Shown here: piece by piece, positions 46,105 to 58,007 of the stretch
Numbering within the stretch: position 1 is the first letter of the stretch
Layout: every line of letters begins with the position of its first letter
Assembly: GCA_035771175.1 (NCBI GenBank)
Contig: CM069593.1
Span: 36,747,741 to 36,811,740, forward strand
DNA: 64,000 bases
Direction of reading: 5' to 3'
From: Paratinospora sagittata
Taxonomy: Eukaryota; Streptophyta; Magnoliopsida; Ranunculales; Menispermaceae
Program-made: the position numbers and the translations under genes
The notes under the pieces: model-generated
Database searches by the model: none
Seen by the model: only the letters and a program-made list of their open reading frames with translations
Told to the model about the DNA's origin: nothing

Positions 46105-47172
46105 TGTAACACCCCTGAAAAGCAGACCTTTTTAAACCAAATAATGTAGAAAACATGTACACAAAAACACCCGAATACTATCCTAAAAATTCCGTCAAAA
46201 ACAAAAACGTGGAACGAACGTGTACTTCCCAGGGTTCCTCTCCTTCATCTGAATTTTCTATAAACAAACCTTCACCACTTCCAACCCATTAAGCCAGCTG
46301 AGTTGTGAGTCTCCGAAGTCCTCATAAGAACGAATCGTCGTATTTTGTGAAAGTTACACTTGCTCAAGGTGGGGATGAAGGCTTAGGTTTGCATGCCTTT
46401 TACTTAATGATAATCATCATGACATTGCATTGCTCACTTACATTGTACCATGCTACATTACTTCATGCATATGAGCATAATGATTATATATATTGATGGG
46501 GGGCTGGTTCCATGTGTGTCTTTGTGACCATGGACCATGAGAGCCACCCGTGGCATAAGGACAAGCCCTTGCATGCTGGACCTGTAGCTACCTTGTGCTT
46601 GGTCCCGTGATTTCAAGGGGGCCGCCACATTGTGACAAAGGGACAAGCCCTTGCTTGTCGGAGCTGTAGATGCATTGCACTCAGTCCCGTGATTGTACTG
46701 TATTGTTGTGGATTGAAATGCATTTGATCTGTGTACTGTTGTTGTTATCCTTTTGTAAACATTGTGTTTATCTTGCTTGATCCACTGAGCTGTTGAGCTC
46801 ACCTCATCGCTTCACTTTTTAGGGATATAAGATGGCTTAGAATCGATCTGTACAGGGGGTTGTTACCAGTCCCGACTTTTTGTAACAAGGAGCTGAGATA
46901 TAGCTTCCTTCTTTTGGTGGGATTGGACACTTTATTTTGTAGGGGCATGTCCCTTTATTTTTGTCTTTCTGAGACGCGCCTATAAAACTCTTATTATATT
47001 TCTTTTAAACAATCTCCTTTACTATCAATGGATTTATCTTATTTTGAAATGATGCGTTGTACATTGGGGCCACGTTTCAATTGCTAATTTGTTATTGTCA
47101 TACCCCTTTTGACAGAATGTTGTAATGTATGTCCGCACGTTGGACTATTTCCAAACTCGGCGGGGTGTGACA
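46105..47172 (+). mobile_element. 5' LTR of the Gypsy element
   Basis: Ends GGCGGGGTGTGACA at 47172. From 46224 on it aligns with 61936-62963; its first 119 bp do not. It contains two tandem units of about 85 bp (ACAAGCCCTTGC...TGTAGCTACCTTG...), and relative to the 3' LTR has lost about 90 bp near 46695. The TATA box is degraded here (CTATAAACAA near 46257). Confidence 0.75.
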
Positions 47173-47179
47173 ATAATTC

Positions 47180-47192
47180 TGGTATCAGAGCG
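47180..47192 (+). other. Primer binding site, Gypsy element
   Basis: TGGTATCAGAGCG, 7 bases after the LTR end; complementary to initiator tRNA-Met. Confidence 0.82.
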
Positions 47193-47556
47193 AATGGTCT
47201 TTCGACCGACGTTGGCATACTTTTACAAAACTAAAAGTTTTAATTTTTTTTATGGATTTATATATGTTAAAAATTTAGGATTTTTTTTTCATACACACGT
47301 ATGAGGTATAATTTTATTTTCTATGATTTTTATTATTTTCTCAGAAAAAAAACTCCCAAACAACTCAAGTGCCCAGGCACTTGGGTGTTTTTCTTTAAAT
47401 TCTGAGGGCCAGGGTGATTTCTCTCCACACCCTGACTTCCCTTGCCTCTTTACGCACTCCTACACTGAGTTTTAACTTGTTATGAGTATTTTTGAGGTTT
47501 TCACAATTTTTACACTATTTTCCTTAAAAATAACTTGTATTTTTTTCAAAGCAAAT

Positions 47557-49208
47557 ATGGGAGGAATGGAGCGTCGACTTGTGAAATCCAAGAGGATGAG
47601 AGTAGCAGAGGTTCCACGCAAGGTGCGACGTGTGGAGACCATGAGAAAAGTCCTCCCTTCGCCCGAGTTTTATCCACATGTTGATGAAAAGATGAAGGCA
47701 ATCAAGTGGATAAACGTCACGGAAGTCAAAGGTTGAATTCCTAACTCCTATTAGAGAGATTTATGATAATATGCACGTAGAAAACTTTAATAGTTTAAGT
47801 GACGCCCTTAGAATCACCACAAAGGTGAATGATGTGCAGATCATTTTAAACCCATCAATCCTCTCAGACCTGTTAAAAATACCACTGGTGGGACCATTTT
47901 GCAAAGTCTACTCTGACGCTGATACCCGACAAGTGGTCCCAAAGACTAAAAGGATACTATGTTTCCTTGCAAGAACTTCCCGACACGCAAAACCCAAAAT
48001 CCCCACAAATAGACTCGTGGACGAGCATCAAGGCTTGGTCCAGATTGTAATGTACAATGTCCTTCACAACCAATTAAAATGTCCACACTTACCCATGCTC
48101 AATGTTTCCTTGTCTATTGTCTGATTAAGGGGATACCCCTTAATCTTCCCCTCATCCTACTTACATACATGGCTAACATTGCCTTAGACGAGATGATGAA
48201 ATTGATCATTCTCTATGGCGCTATATTAATGAAAATTCTAAAGCACCATCATGCACCACTTAACCCCAACGAGATGCCTACCCCATTATTTGGGGCCATT
48301 TCTAATGGTACACAATTGATCTGGGGCCAAGGGTAGCAAACCTCGTAATCCGTGTCGAATCAAGTTCTAGCGGCGAAGATAATGACCTCCAAAATCCAAA
48401 CAACTTTGAGGACGACCTCGAGGTTCGGCACAACTACGACACCCAAGAGATTCCGTATGAAAACGTCCCAAGTGACGATATCACTGGCCCATCAATGACA
48501 ATGAAGGTTTTCACCCAAACTCTAGATGAACCCATCCCAAGAGATCCGCAAGCAAGACGAAACCTCTCACCACCACGTTTCTCTCCTCCTCCACCCCCTC
48601 CTACCTCCACTCCACCAATGTCCGACATGAAGCTCTTCAAGATGGAGATCCTGGACGCGATCAGGGCTTGCAACGATCTCAGCCTCCAACGACACAACAA
48701 GGTGACAAAGAAGCTCTATGTCCACGAATCCAAACTCGACAAAAATGCCCCCGACATTGAGACTCTCCATTGCTTTTGCTACAGCCACAACACTTCACAA
48801 GCAGGGCCCGTGCCTTTCTCTTTTCCTATAAAGAACCTAGGCCAATCCTCTCAGACTTTCAAGTCCATGCCTTTATCCTTTCTTATAGAGAACTTGGGCC
48901 AATCCTCTCAGACCTTACAGCCCATGTCACAACCGACAAATCTGACTCTTACAGGATTGGTAGTTTCGGGTCTGGGCAACGAAGCTGAGGACATGGTCCA
49001 TGGATACCTCAATGAGTATGGAGGATTGATCGACATAGCATTAATAAATCGACTCTTTCCCGATCTTCAAAATACTATCTGTTGTCGATTATGCCTGTTT
49101 GACTTGTTTGCTTTTGATGTATCTTGTACAAAACCAAATAAAAAAAACTTGATGTCAGATTTTTACTGGAAAATTAAGCAAACGTTGCATGATTGCTTGC
49201 TTGTTTGA
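47557..49208 (+). pseudogene. Extra leader ORF between PBS and gag, function unknown
   Basis: ATG at 47557 starts MGGMERRLVKSKRMRVAEVP, a basic N-terminus. After a break at 47736 the reading continues at 47771 (MHVENFNSLSDALRITTKVN, then ILNPSILSDLLKIPLVGPFC), changes frame near 48090-48330 (CLIKGIPLNLPLILLTYMAN), and again into 48495-49208, which has a Pro-rich stretch (PPRFSPPPPPPTSTPP) followed by a short helical segment. The pattern 'ILGIP.VG ... CLIKGIPLNLP..ILxxM' recalls the putative plant transposon/retrotransposon leader domain seen in some plant retroelements, but I cannot name it with confidence. Such an extra ORF before gag is not part of the standard chromovirus plan; it may be an acquired or recombined segment. 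Confidence 0.5.
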
Positions 49209-49797
49209 GATTATGATTGATAGGTAAACCTGCCCCATTACGTTTCCCTACTATCAATGAGTTTGCAGTGGTATGCGACACATCAAACTCACCAGATACA
49301 GGAGAAACATGAGGAACCAACTTAGCCTATGACCTGTGTGTAGCGACTCGCCTTGGAAACCAGACTTACATCTAGCATCATTGGGTCCTCATGGATTGGG
49401 ACGTGGGAACCCGATGGATACGAGTTGTAACCTGGTTATCCATACAGATGGCATAAAGACCGCACACTAATCCCCTTGACTGGACCACGTCCCTTATCGC
49501 CAAGTTCACATGGAATGAGACTTGCGAACTTGAAGGATAATAGGAATTGTCAAGTCATGGCCAGAAGTGAGCATGATGTTATTCAAAATGCAACATGTAG
49601 ACTTAGGAGATAACACGAGGTTAAGTACTAGAAACCTATGGCTCGTACTAGTGTTGAAAAAATAGAAGTATTTTAGAAAATAGCCAAAGAATTTGAGGAA
49701 TAAAATTTGAAAGCATAAACTGTAGAAAACTATTAGCTTTTCAAAACTAATAGTCGACTTTTACTTATTTGTTTTATACCCTACCTAGAATTATGAC
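49209..49797 (+). other. Gypsy internal region without recognisable coding
   Basis: Lies between the leader ORF and solo LTR 49798-52111. No domain is seen; probably spacer sequence of the Gypsy element. Confidence 0.45.
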
Positions 49798-50113
49798 TGG
49801 TCGTGAATTTATCGCAAGAGCACGACAGTCAAGTTATAATATATCGATAATGAGTCGGGTTATCGTATCCACAGGGAATTGTTACTCTATCAATTACTGT
49901 TTCACAGATTTCAAACTGTATTTAGACAATCAAATGGAGATATTAAACGGATTAAAATGCTGGAAATTTAAAGCAATTGAAAGTAAAGTGAATTCGATAA
50001 TGGGATAGATCTAGAGATTTGATTTCACTTAGTATGCAAATCAAGATTAATTGGGGTTATTCATCATTAAATTCATTTCCAACTTTATAATCAAACCCAA
50101 TGTTTATCAATCC

Positions 50114-51086
50114 TGTCACGCCCAGGGTTGCACAGCGTGCCCCCTACCCAGGTGTGGGCGCACCCCCTCGGGGCGAACGCCAGCCATTATGGATCCATAA
50201 TATTATCCCATCCCGGTACAGCCACCGCCACACAAGGACGTCTCTTGTACACGGGATCATTTGTCCCCACTATTCACTAATGAATAGTGCAGGGCCTCCC
50301 TAGGAATCGAACTCGAGACCTCCCTTAAGGAGTCTGATTTCGCATTCCTAGTAACCACTGAGCCAATGGTTTAGTGGCTACTCAGATTGCGAAATCTAAA
50401 TCCTTAAGGGAGGTTACGAGTTCGAATCTGGGGGAGGCCCTACGCTATTCATGATGAATAGTGTCGGACAAATGATCCCGTGTACAAGAGACGTCCTTAT
50501 GTGGCGGTGGCTGTACCGGGATGAGACAATATTATGGATCCATAATGGCTGGCATTCGCCCCGAGGGGGTGCTCCCACACCTGGGTAGGGGGCACGCTGT
50601 GCAACCCGGGGCGTGACAAAAAGGCCTTATGTACCCTCGGGGTGAACGCCAGCCATTATGGATCCATAATATTGTCCCATCCCGGTACAGCCGCCGCCAC
50701 ACAAGGACGTCTCTTGTACACGAGATCATTTGTCCCCATTATTCACTGATGAATAGTGCAGGGCCTCCCTAGGAATCGAACTCGAAACCTCCCTTAAGGA
50801 GTTAGATTTCGCATTCCTAGTAACCACTGAGCCAATGGTTCAGTGGCTACTCAGATTGCGAAATCTAACTCCTTAAGGGAGCTTACGAGTTCGAATCTGG
50901 AGGAGGCCCTATACTATTCATGATGAATAGTGTCAGCCAAATGATCCCGTGTACAAGAGACGTCTTTGTGTGGCGGTGGCTGTACCGGGATGGGACAATA
51001 TTATTGATTCATAATGGCTGGCGTTCGCCCCGAGGGGGTGCGCCACACCTGGGTAGGGGGCACGCTGTGCAACCCAGGGTGTGACA
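50114..51086. mobile_element. Tandem dimer of palindromic elements with head-to-head tRNA-like promoters
   Basis: The first unit, 50114-50618 (505 bp), is a near-perfect palindrome centred at 50366. Both ends read inward as TGTCACGCCC(A/C)GGGTTGCAC. The second (about 50635-51086, centred at 50835) lacks about 50 bp of its left end. The whole 973 bp is flanked by a perfect AATCC duplication (50109-50113 and 51087-51091). Each arm starts at the centre with an A-box-like TGG(C/T)T(C/T)AGTGG, followed about 50 bp later by a B-box-like word (AGTTCGAATCT on the right arms, its complement on the left). So each unit carries two divergent tRNA-like promoters reading outward. Perfect small palindromes such as ATTATGGATCCATAAT lie in both arms. 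No coding capacity. It is related to 22919-23246. Confidence 0.82.
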
Positions 51087-51528
51087 AATCCCCTCTTTCG
51101 AGTGTCAGATCAAAACTTATAAGTGGGGTTGAATCACAACCTCTTGATAAAGACCCAATTCTCAATTATGCATTAAGTTTTGGGGATTTCTCAATGATCT
51201 CACAAGATCCTATAAACCTATCGATTCTATAGCAATCTCATGTCATAATTCTCATTTTCCAACCTAAAGAACCCTCTCTCGAGTGTCGTCCCTTAGATCC
51301 AGGGTTCAATCAATTTATGGCCAGTAAATCAAAAGCCTTAAATATAGAGAATCATGAATAAACTTGAGAAATTGCATTAATAATGAATAAAATCCACAAT
51401 CAATGCATCAAAATCACACTAAGATCCATCTAATCTTTAGAGAATAGAATTAGTTCATGGACATGATTACAAGAGAGAAACCCTAAAGAATCGTCAAAAA
51501 AATGTAAAAACCCAAATTTAGGTTCGCC

Positions 51529-51640
51529 ATAGCGCTGTAGCGCTATAGGGGTAGCTCCACAGCACTACTCCGCTGATTTTTACACATTCTGGGCGCTGCA
51601 GCACTTCCCTAAGCGCTACAATGCCCAGAATGTTGCATGT
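51529..51640. repeat. Cluster of AGCGCT-type palindromes (LTR U3)
   Basis: ATAGCGCTGTAGCGCTAT (51529-51546) is an inverted repeat with a 2-base centre. It is followed by GTAGCTCCACAGCACTAC (51551-51568), GGGCGCTGCAGCACTT (51591-51606) and AAGCGCTACAATGCCC (51611-51626). The cluster lies upstream, on the minus strand, of the TATA-like box near 51345. Confidence 0.65.
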
Positions 51641-52374
51641 GCAAAAATTGCACTCATATGCCTTAGTTGATTTTTTCATTCTTTCTCCACTTTTTGCACA
51701 CTTCTCACACATGATCTTGGCCACTTTTCTTCATCGTTTGAGCCTTGTTTAACCACACTTTCAAGCTCTTATTCACCTACAAAACATCACACAAAAGCAA
51801 GTAAATCCATCATACTAATCAAATGCTAAAACTCGAAATGCAGTTATGTACTAAAAATGCAACATGAAACATTAACATGAAAATGATACTAATAATTTTT
51901 GAAAAAATTCCTAAAAATCATATTTATTTTCCTAAACTAACCTAATGCATTTTATTCATGAAAACAGCTAAAACTAACCTATAAAACTCATAAAAACACT
52001 AAAATGAACCTAAGACGCAAACTATGCCAAAAACACCTAGAAATTGGGAAAATGCTTCTAAAAACCTAATAAAAATCTTACAAATTACTATGTATAAAAC
52101 TCAACTTATCAATGACATCATAGTGTATCTAGACTCCTCCCTTCCATTACCAAAAATATAGAAACTTATGTGGTTAAAACTTATGAATAATACATGGAAG
52201 TAGGCATTGGCATTTGCATAACGATTCCCCTTCATGCACCCTGACTACATGAATCTACGCTGACCAAAGTGGACTTGCAGATAATGCCTGTCCAAACAAG
52301 TAGTGCGACCAAAGTTCCTCCCAGGAGTCTAAGGAACCGCTCCCCATGAGGTCAATTGATCTCGACCTAATGCT

Positions 52375-53570
52375 ATGCCCCTCGCATTCGACCAAGCAAC
52401 CGACACCACCAACGGTGCGCTAGCGGCCAACCAAGCCCCCCTCACTCTTCCCGCCGGAGTAGTGATGGCAACATGCATGGAACAACTTTTTAAAGGTTTT
52501 CTGAATTACATGCAACCAACGGTTAGTCATCGGGCAATGACTCCCCAACCACACACGGATCGAGCCCGATCAGAAGCTAACAAATGACCAACCAGATCAC
52601 AAAGTATAAGCGACCGCAGCCAATCATATTTGACGGGAAGCCAAAACCTGACGAGGCCCAGAAGTGGCTTGATGAATCTAAAAAGGCTTTGGATGCCATG
52701 AGCATCTCGGATGACAGGAGAATCCTCCTTGCAACTTTCCAACTTATCGGTGCTGTAAATAGTTGGTGGAAAATGGTCAAGGGTGATCCTTGCATCATGT
52801 AACTGCTATGACATGGCAAGATTTTGAGTCCCACTTCAATAATGAATACTTCCCCAGTGCGGTCAAGCGAAAGAAGAGACATGAATTCCAAAAATTGTAT
52901 TAGGGATCAATGACGGTGCGTGAGTACGTTGCCAAATTCACCGAATTTTTTGTTTTTTTTCTCTCAATCGTCTCCACCGAACAAGATATGGCTAAAAAAC
53001 TCTTTAGCGATTTTAGGCCGGATATTGGAAAAGTTCTTGCATTCTTGGAGCTGGACAATTTTCGGGATATGGTCAACAAAACAATGAACTACGAGTAGGA
53101 GCTGAGGTGCAACAAAGGGAAGTGGGAAGAGGCTTTCAGGCACCAAAATGACAAAAAGAAGCCCCATCAACCTTACCAAAATGCCCCACCAGCCAAACCC
53201 AACGATCAGTAACCTCAGCACCCTTTCGTTTCTAATGCTCAAGTCAAGAACCAACAAAATCCTTCCAACAATTTCAACAAAGGCCGCGACGGCGACCGAA
53301 ATAGAAAGAAAGGCCATAGAGGTGGCGGAGATAATCAATCGCCCCAGCAACACTAGCATGGGAACAACAAAATCTGTTTCCAGTGCGGCTAACCCGACCA
53401 TATTTAGAGATCCTGTCCCCAAGGACCCCTTCAACAACAACCACGAGCCCCTACTGCACCAGTTCATCAAGCAGCCCCCGACTCAACCCCAAGCACCCAG
53501 TCTGCAACAGAACCAGGTTCAACGACAACAAGGACGAGCCTATGCTGTTGCAGAACAGGCGGTACCCAAC
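52375..53570 (+). pseudogene. Gypsy gag pseudogene
   Basis: ATG at 52375 (MPLAFDQATDTTNGALAANQ). A frame change near 52580 leads to the retrotransposon gag core: FDGKPKPDEAQKWLDESKKA, DDRRILLATFQLIGAVNSWW, then after a break near 52800 TWQDFESHFNNEYFPSAVKR and GSMTVREYVAKFTEF. Then an RNA-binding tail rich in Asn, Gln and Gly and a damaged zinc knuckle (CFQCG with a stop before the PDH). At least five stops or shifts are present. Gag would form the capsid particle that packages element RNA; this copy cannot. Confidence 0.82.
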
Positions 53571-55036
53571 AACAATGTGGTTGAAGGTACCTTCGCCTTT
53601 TTCAATACCTTAGTACATGTCCTGTTTGATTCTGGTTCTACCCACACTTTCCTCTCTGCGACAATTGTTGAGAAATTAGGTCTCTCAACTGAACAATCTA
53701 CCATTATTCACGTATCCACGCTAGTAGGGCCAGGCACAGAAATAAAAAATATGCCCGAAATGCAAACTTAGAATGACCGATACTATTTTGTTGGCCGACC
53801 TCCTTGTAATGAGTTTCACAGACAACGACATCATTCCAGGCATGGCTTGGTTAACCCCACTACATGGTCGAATTGACTGTCTTAGAAAATAGGTGTTGTT
53901 AACCCTATCTAACAAAGAGACACTGAAGATCCATGGGAATCAGAAACAGATACACTGTACCTCAATCTCTCTATTAAAGGCCCAAATGCACACTCTTTCA
54001 ATTGCTGACAGGGATGATGAACCAGAGGCGCCTCAACGCCTGACCACCACCCACAACATCCTTGTAGTCAGAGAATATCCAATAGTATTCCTAGATGATC
54101 TACCTGGACTCCCTCATCCTCGAGAGTTTGATTTCAAAATCAAATCGATTCCCGGTATTGATCCTATTTATATCTCACCGTACGGGATGCCAAAAGTCGA
54201 GTTGGTGGAACTCAATAGGCAGTTAAAAGAGCTGGAGAGATTAGGGTTCATCCGGAAGAGTACATCATTATGGGGTGCTCCAGTATTCTTAGTTAAAAAA
54301 AAGGATGGATCCCAACGCCTCTGCATTAACTACAAGAAGCTAAATAGAGTAACCATCAAGAACCGATATCCTTTGCCCCGAATCGAAGACTTGTTTGACC
54401 AACTGAGAGGGTCTTGGTTCTTTTCAAAGATCGATCTCCGATCTGGTTACCATCAACTTAGGATCAAGGAGTCTGACATTTTGAAGACAACAGTTTGTAC
54501 CCGATACGACCATTATGAATTCATTCTGATGCCATTTAGCCTAACAAATGCCTCAGCTGCCTTCATGGACTTAATGAACCATATCTTTAGACCTTCCTTG
54601 ATCGCTTTGTCATTGTTTTTCTTGATGATATCTTAATCTACTCACCAACTGAGGAACAACATGAAACTCACCTCCAGATCGTGCTCAACACCTTCCTTCA
54701 GCATGAACTTTATGCTAAGCTGAGCAAGTGCGAATTCTGGATGACCAAGGTCAAGTTCCTTGGTTACGTCGTCTCTCACAACGACATCGAAGTTGATCCC
54801 TCAAAGGTTGAAGCTGTCCTTGATAGAAAGTAACCCACCCACCAACGTCTCTTAGATTAGAAACTTCCTAGGTTTAACCGGGTACTATAGGCGCTTCATC
54901 AGAGATTTCTCTAAACTGGCAGAACTTCTAACCCAGCTAACAAGAAAAGACATCCGTTTCTTTTAGAGTGAGCCCTGTGACTCAGCCTTCCAAGAGCTTA
55001 AGAAAAGGTTGACATCAGCTCCAGTACTCACTATAC
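53571..55036 (+). pseudogene. Gypsy protease and reverse transcriptase pseudogene
   Basis: The aspartic protease motif VLFDSGSTHTFLS lies near 53620 in the frame of 53148-53771. Stops at about 53771 and 53890 follow. RT is then open from 53893 to about 54590: [52 protein letters not shown] and [21 protein letters not shown] frame shift near 54595 precedes the catalytic FLDD (about 54620), and the frame that follows holds LSKCEFW and FLGYVVS before a stop near 54830. The coding sequence is cut by solo LTR 55042-56957 at the junction of RT and RNase H. Confidence 0.88.
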
Positions 55037-55041
55037 CAAAT

Positions 55042-56957
55042 TGTTATCTCAATGAACCCTATGTCATGAATGTTTTGATGATTCCAAATATCTCCAATCT
55101 GTGTATCTAATGATCCTGGCAAGTGTTTCAGATTTATCAAGAATCAAGATCAAGGAACTAAGCTCACAAGCCTATTGAACATCACAAGTAAAGTTCCGAG
55201 TCTGTCAGCACTTAGAATGTAAAGTCTATCGATCAATTTGCTCTCAGCAAGGTTTAATCATTTTCATATTTTGTTCATACGCTTTACAGTATTTCAAATG
55301 ATTTAACTTTTCTATGATTAATTTGAAATTTACAGAGTTTTTATTCGCATCCATTGTATTTTTAATCGTGAGTCAAAACTACTTTTCTCGAGTATTTTAG
55401 GACGCTAATGTTTTAGCAGCACCCTCCTGGACTTGATGAGTCAAGACGCTGATAAAATATTAGGACGCTCAAGGTTGAATTAAACTAATTCATAAGGACC
55501 GTTACTTGTAAGTATTGACCTCCCTTTAGTCAACCTTTGAAAGTGTTAGGATGCTGACTTAGCTTCAGCTCGCTGAAAGTTCTCCTAGTTTTTAAGGACG
55601 CTGATAATTATAAGTTGAATAAACTGTCAAGACGCTACTTGTATAGGAGCGCCCTCATCTTTATAATCAACTTAATAACTTTCAGGACGCTTACTGTCTT
55701 TCAACGCACTTAATATTATTTTAAAAATAGTTTTCAAATTTCAAGACGCTCACTTGTGAGTAGCGCCCTCGTATTTTTAATGTTTTAAAACAAAACAAGA
55801 CGCTAACTGTCAATTAGTGCCCTTAGGATTTAAGTCGTTTAAGTGTCAAAGTAAGTCAGGACGCTTACAAGTCAGTAGTGCCTTCACTTCAGCGTTCGGT
55901 AGGACGTTGATGTTATATGAGCGCCTTCAAAGGAACAAAAAGACAAAAATGATATTTTTATTGTTCTAACACGTACATCGTTTTAGCCACCTTTTCAGAA
56001 CAACTTTTCATACAAAATATCAACTTTCTGTATTTGTAAGAGATATTCTTAGATTCATGAACCACGTTTCGTAAACTTTCCTTATTTGTGAATTTGGAAA
56101 AAATCAAAATGTTCATGAATTGTGCAGTTGCCATTTTCGTGATACATTCTAGCTATTGTGAGTAAACGTTCATATTTAAAATTCAAATTCAAATGTACAA
56201 CAACTTCATCTCTACAAGTCTATATTTACCAGCACTTAACATTCTGTTAAGACCGCCAAAAATTCTCTAAGCCAAAACACTTTTTGAAAGTTAGTCAAAT
56301 TTTCATCTGATTCAAAAAGCTTAAGTTATTCTGGTTTCAAAGCATTTTATTTGCATCTTTGCTTATTCAAAAGATTTTCATACTGAGCTAAAACTCCATC
56401 TTTATCTGAAAATCTATTGGAAAGTTTGAACTGTTTTCACTCAAATATTTCAGCATTGTTTTGACTTATATCATTCTTGCCGGAAGAAAAATTTGAGAGA
56501 TAGTTCATAGGATACAGTTGTACTTAATTTCATATCTTGTATATTGTATCGAGGTTGTAATAGTAGTTAGATAAACTACTGAGTTGATATTCTTATATTC
56601 AACAAGGTTAGGTCTTCTCACACCCGTAAGTTGAGAAAGCTTAGGTTTGTCTCACACCAATAAAATGGGATAGGTTGGTCTCAAGCCTGCAAGTTGAGCA
56701 GTGTAACGGTTGTTCTCACACCCGCAAGTTGAGAAAAGGTGTAACGGTTTGATTCTCACCCGTAAGAGAATTCCTTAGTGATGAGGTTTAAAATCATAAC
56801 TGGGGAGGTTAGGTAGTGGACGTAGGCAAGTAGTCGAACCACTATAAATCGACTGTGAATATTTATTTATATTCCACATTTTAACTTTGCCATTGTATTT
56901 AATTTTAAATTGTCTAAGTGTCCAATTCACCCCCTCTTGGACATACCTGGGTCACCA
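55042..56957 (+). mobile_element. Solo LTR, Copia-like family 1 (copy E), inside Gypsy pol
   Basis: 1916 bp, from TGTTATCTCAA (55042) to CTGGGTCACCA (56957), a two-base variant of the family end CTGGGCCAACA. The flanks CAAAT (55037-55041) and TAAAT (56958-56962) differ at one base, and Gypsy pol resumes immediately after the second. Very similar to copy D (13763-14816 plus 23252-24176). Palindrome cluster at about 55390-55950, TATA-like CTATATTTAC at 56220-56229, tandem TTCTCACACCCGTAAGTTGA block at 56605-56770. Confidence 0.85.
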
Positions 56958-58007
56958 TAAATAACGTGATCGATTTCACTCTCTATATCGATGTTTCACT
57001 TCAAGGCTTAAGCATCGTCCTGATGCAGGAAAACAAAGTAGTAGCCTACACCTCTCGGCAATTGAAGCTACATGAGGTCAACTACCCTACACATGACCTC
57101 GAGCTTGCTGTTGTTGTCTTTTCCCTAAAAACCTCGCGACATTACTTGTATGGTGAAAGATTTGAGGTTTTTTCTGAACATAAGAGCTTATGGTACATTT
57201 ATACTCAGAAGGACTTGAACCTCCGACAGAGACGCAGGCTCGAATTCCTCAAAGATTATGATTTCGACTTACAATATCATCCGAGAAAGGCTAACGTGGT
57301 AGTCGATGCCATCAGTCGCAAGTCTCACGTCTCGACTTGCACTATCAACTTTGTGTTGGGTGAATTGATAGTCGGGATCGAGGATTTCAGCCTGCAGCTT
57401 CTTGAGGATAAAAACACCGTTAGGCTTGCCCAACCGTCTATCTATTCCAAGCTCATTTTGAAAATTTTGGCAGCACAAGCAAACGATACTGAACTAATGG
57501 AAAAGAGACAACTCTTATCTCAAGACCAAGCCCCTAACCATTGGGCTTTGTCGCCAGACGGTGCAGTATTTTACAAAAACAGCTATGCCTACCAAATGAT
57601 CATGAACTTCGACGTGAAGTGTTGACTGAGTTCCATGGATCTAAATTTACTATACGCTTGGAGGAGACGAGATGTACAAAGACATGAATAGACAATTTTG
57701 GTTCTCAAGATTGAAAAGAGCAGTTGTAGACTTCGTGTCGAAATGTCTCACTAGCCAACAGGTCAAGGATGAACGTAGACTACCATCCAGTCTACTACAA
57801 CCTTTGCCTATCGAGGAATGGAAGTGGGACAACATCTTCATGGACTTCGTCATTGGATTGCCGCAAAATTCCAAAAGGCAAGGTGCCATCTGGGTGGTTA
57901 TCGATAGACCGACGAAATTTACAAATTTCATAGCTATTAAGTCTACCAATACCCGAAGAAAACTGGTTGAGATATATGAGAATGAGATTGTTAGACTACA
58001 TGGGATT
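56958..58007 (+). pseudogene. Gypsy RNase H and integrase (first part) pseudogene
   Basis: RNase [61 protein letters not shown], then the usual [16 protein letters not shown] end. One frame is open from 56918 to 57625. A frame shift then leads to integrase: the zinc-binding region is damaged (CLTSQQ in place of CLTCQQ), and the core begins with FMDFVIGLP and VVIDRPTKF, carrying the first catalytic Asp. It breaks at 58007, where solo LTR 58008-60091 is inserted. The rest of the integrase core is at 60097. Confidence 0.85.

Larger units (their letters stand above)
49798..52111 (-). mobile_element. Solo LTR, family 4, inside the Gypsy element
   Basis: On the minus strand it begins TGATAAGTTGAG (52111) and ends CACGACCA (49798). 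The duplication ATGAC at 49793-49797 and 52112-52116 is perfect. The span is 2314 bp, of which 978 belong to the nested palindromic dimer with its duplicated target, leaving an LTR of about 1.34 kb. It contains the word ATCGTATCCACAGGGAATTG (49863-49882, plus strand), which I know from LTRs of several plant retroelements. A palindrome cluster lies at 51529-51640, and a TATA-like CTATATTTAA on the minus strand near 51340-51350. Confidence 0.82.

Noticed and set aside
48434..48700. Minus-strand open frame opposite the leader ORF
   Set aside because: Shadow of the Pro-rich plus-strand frame; Gly-rich by complement.
52964..53470. Long minus-strand frame of 168 codons
   Set aside because: Antisense shadow of the Gypsy gag region; hydrophobic composition results from complementing Asn/Gln-rich codons.
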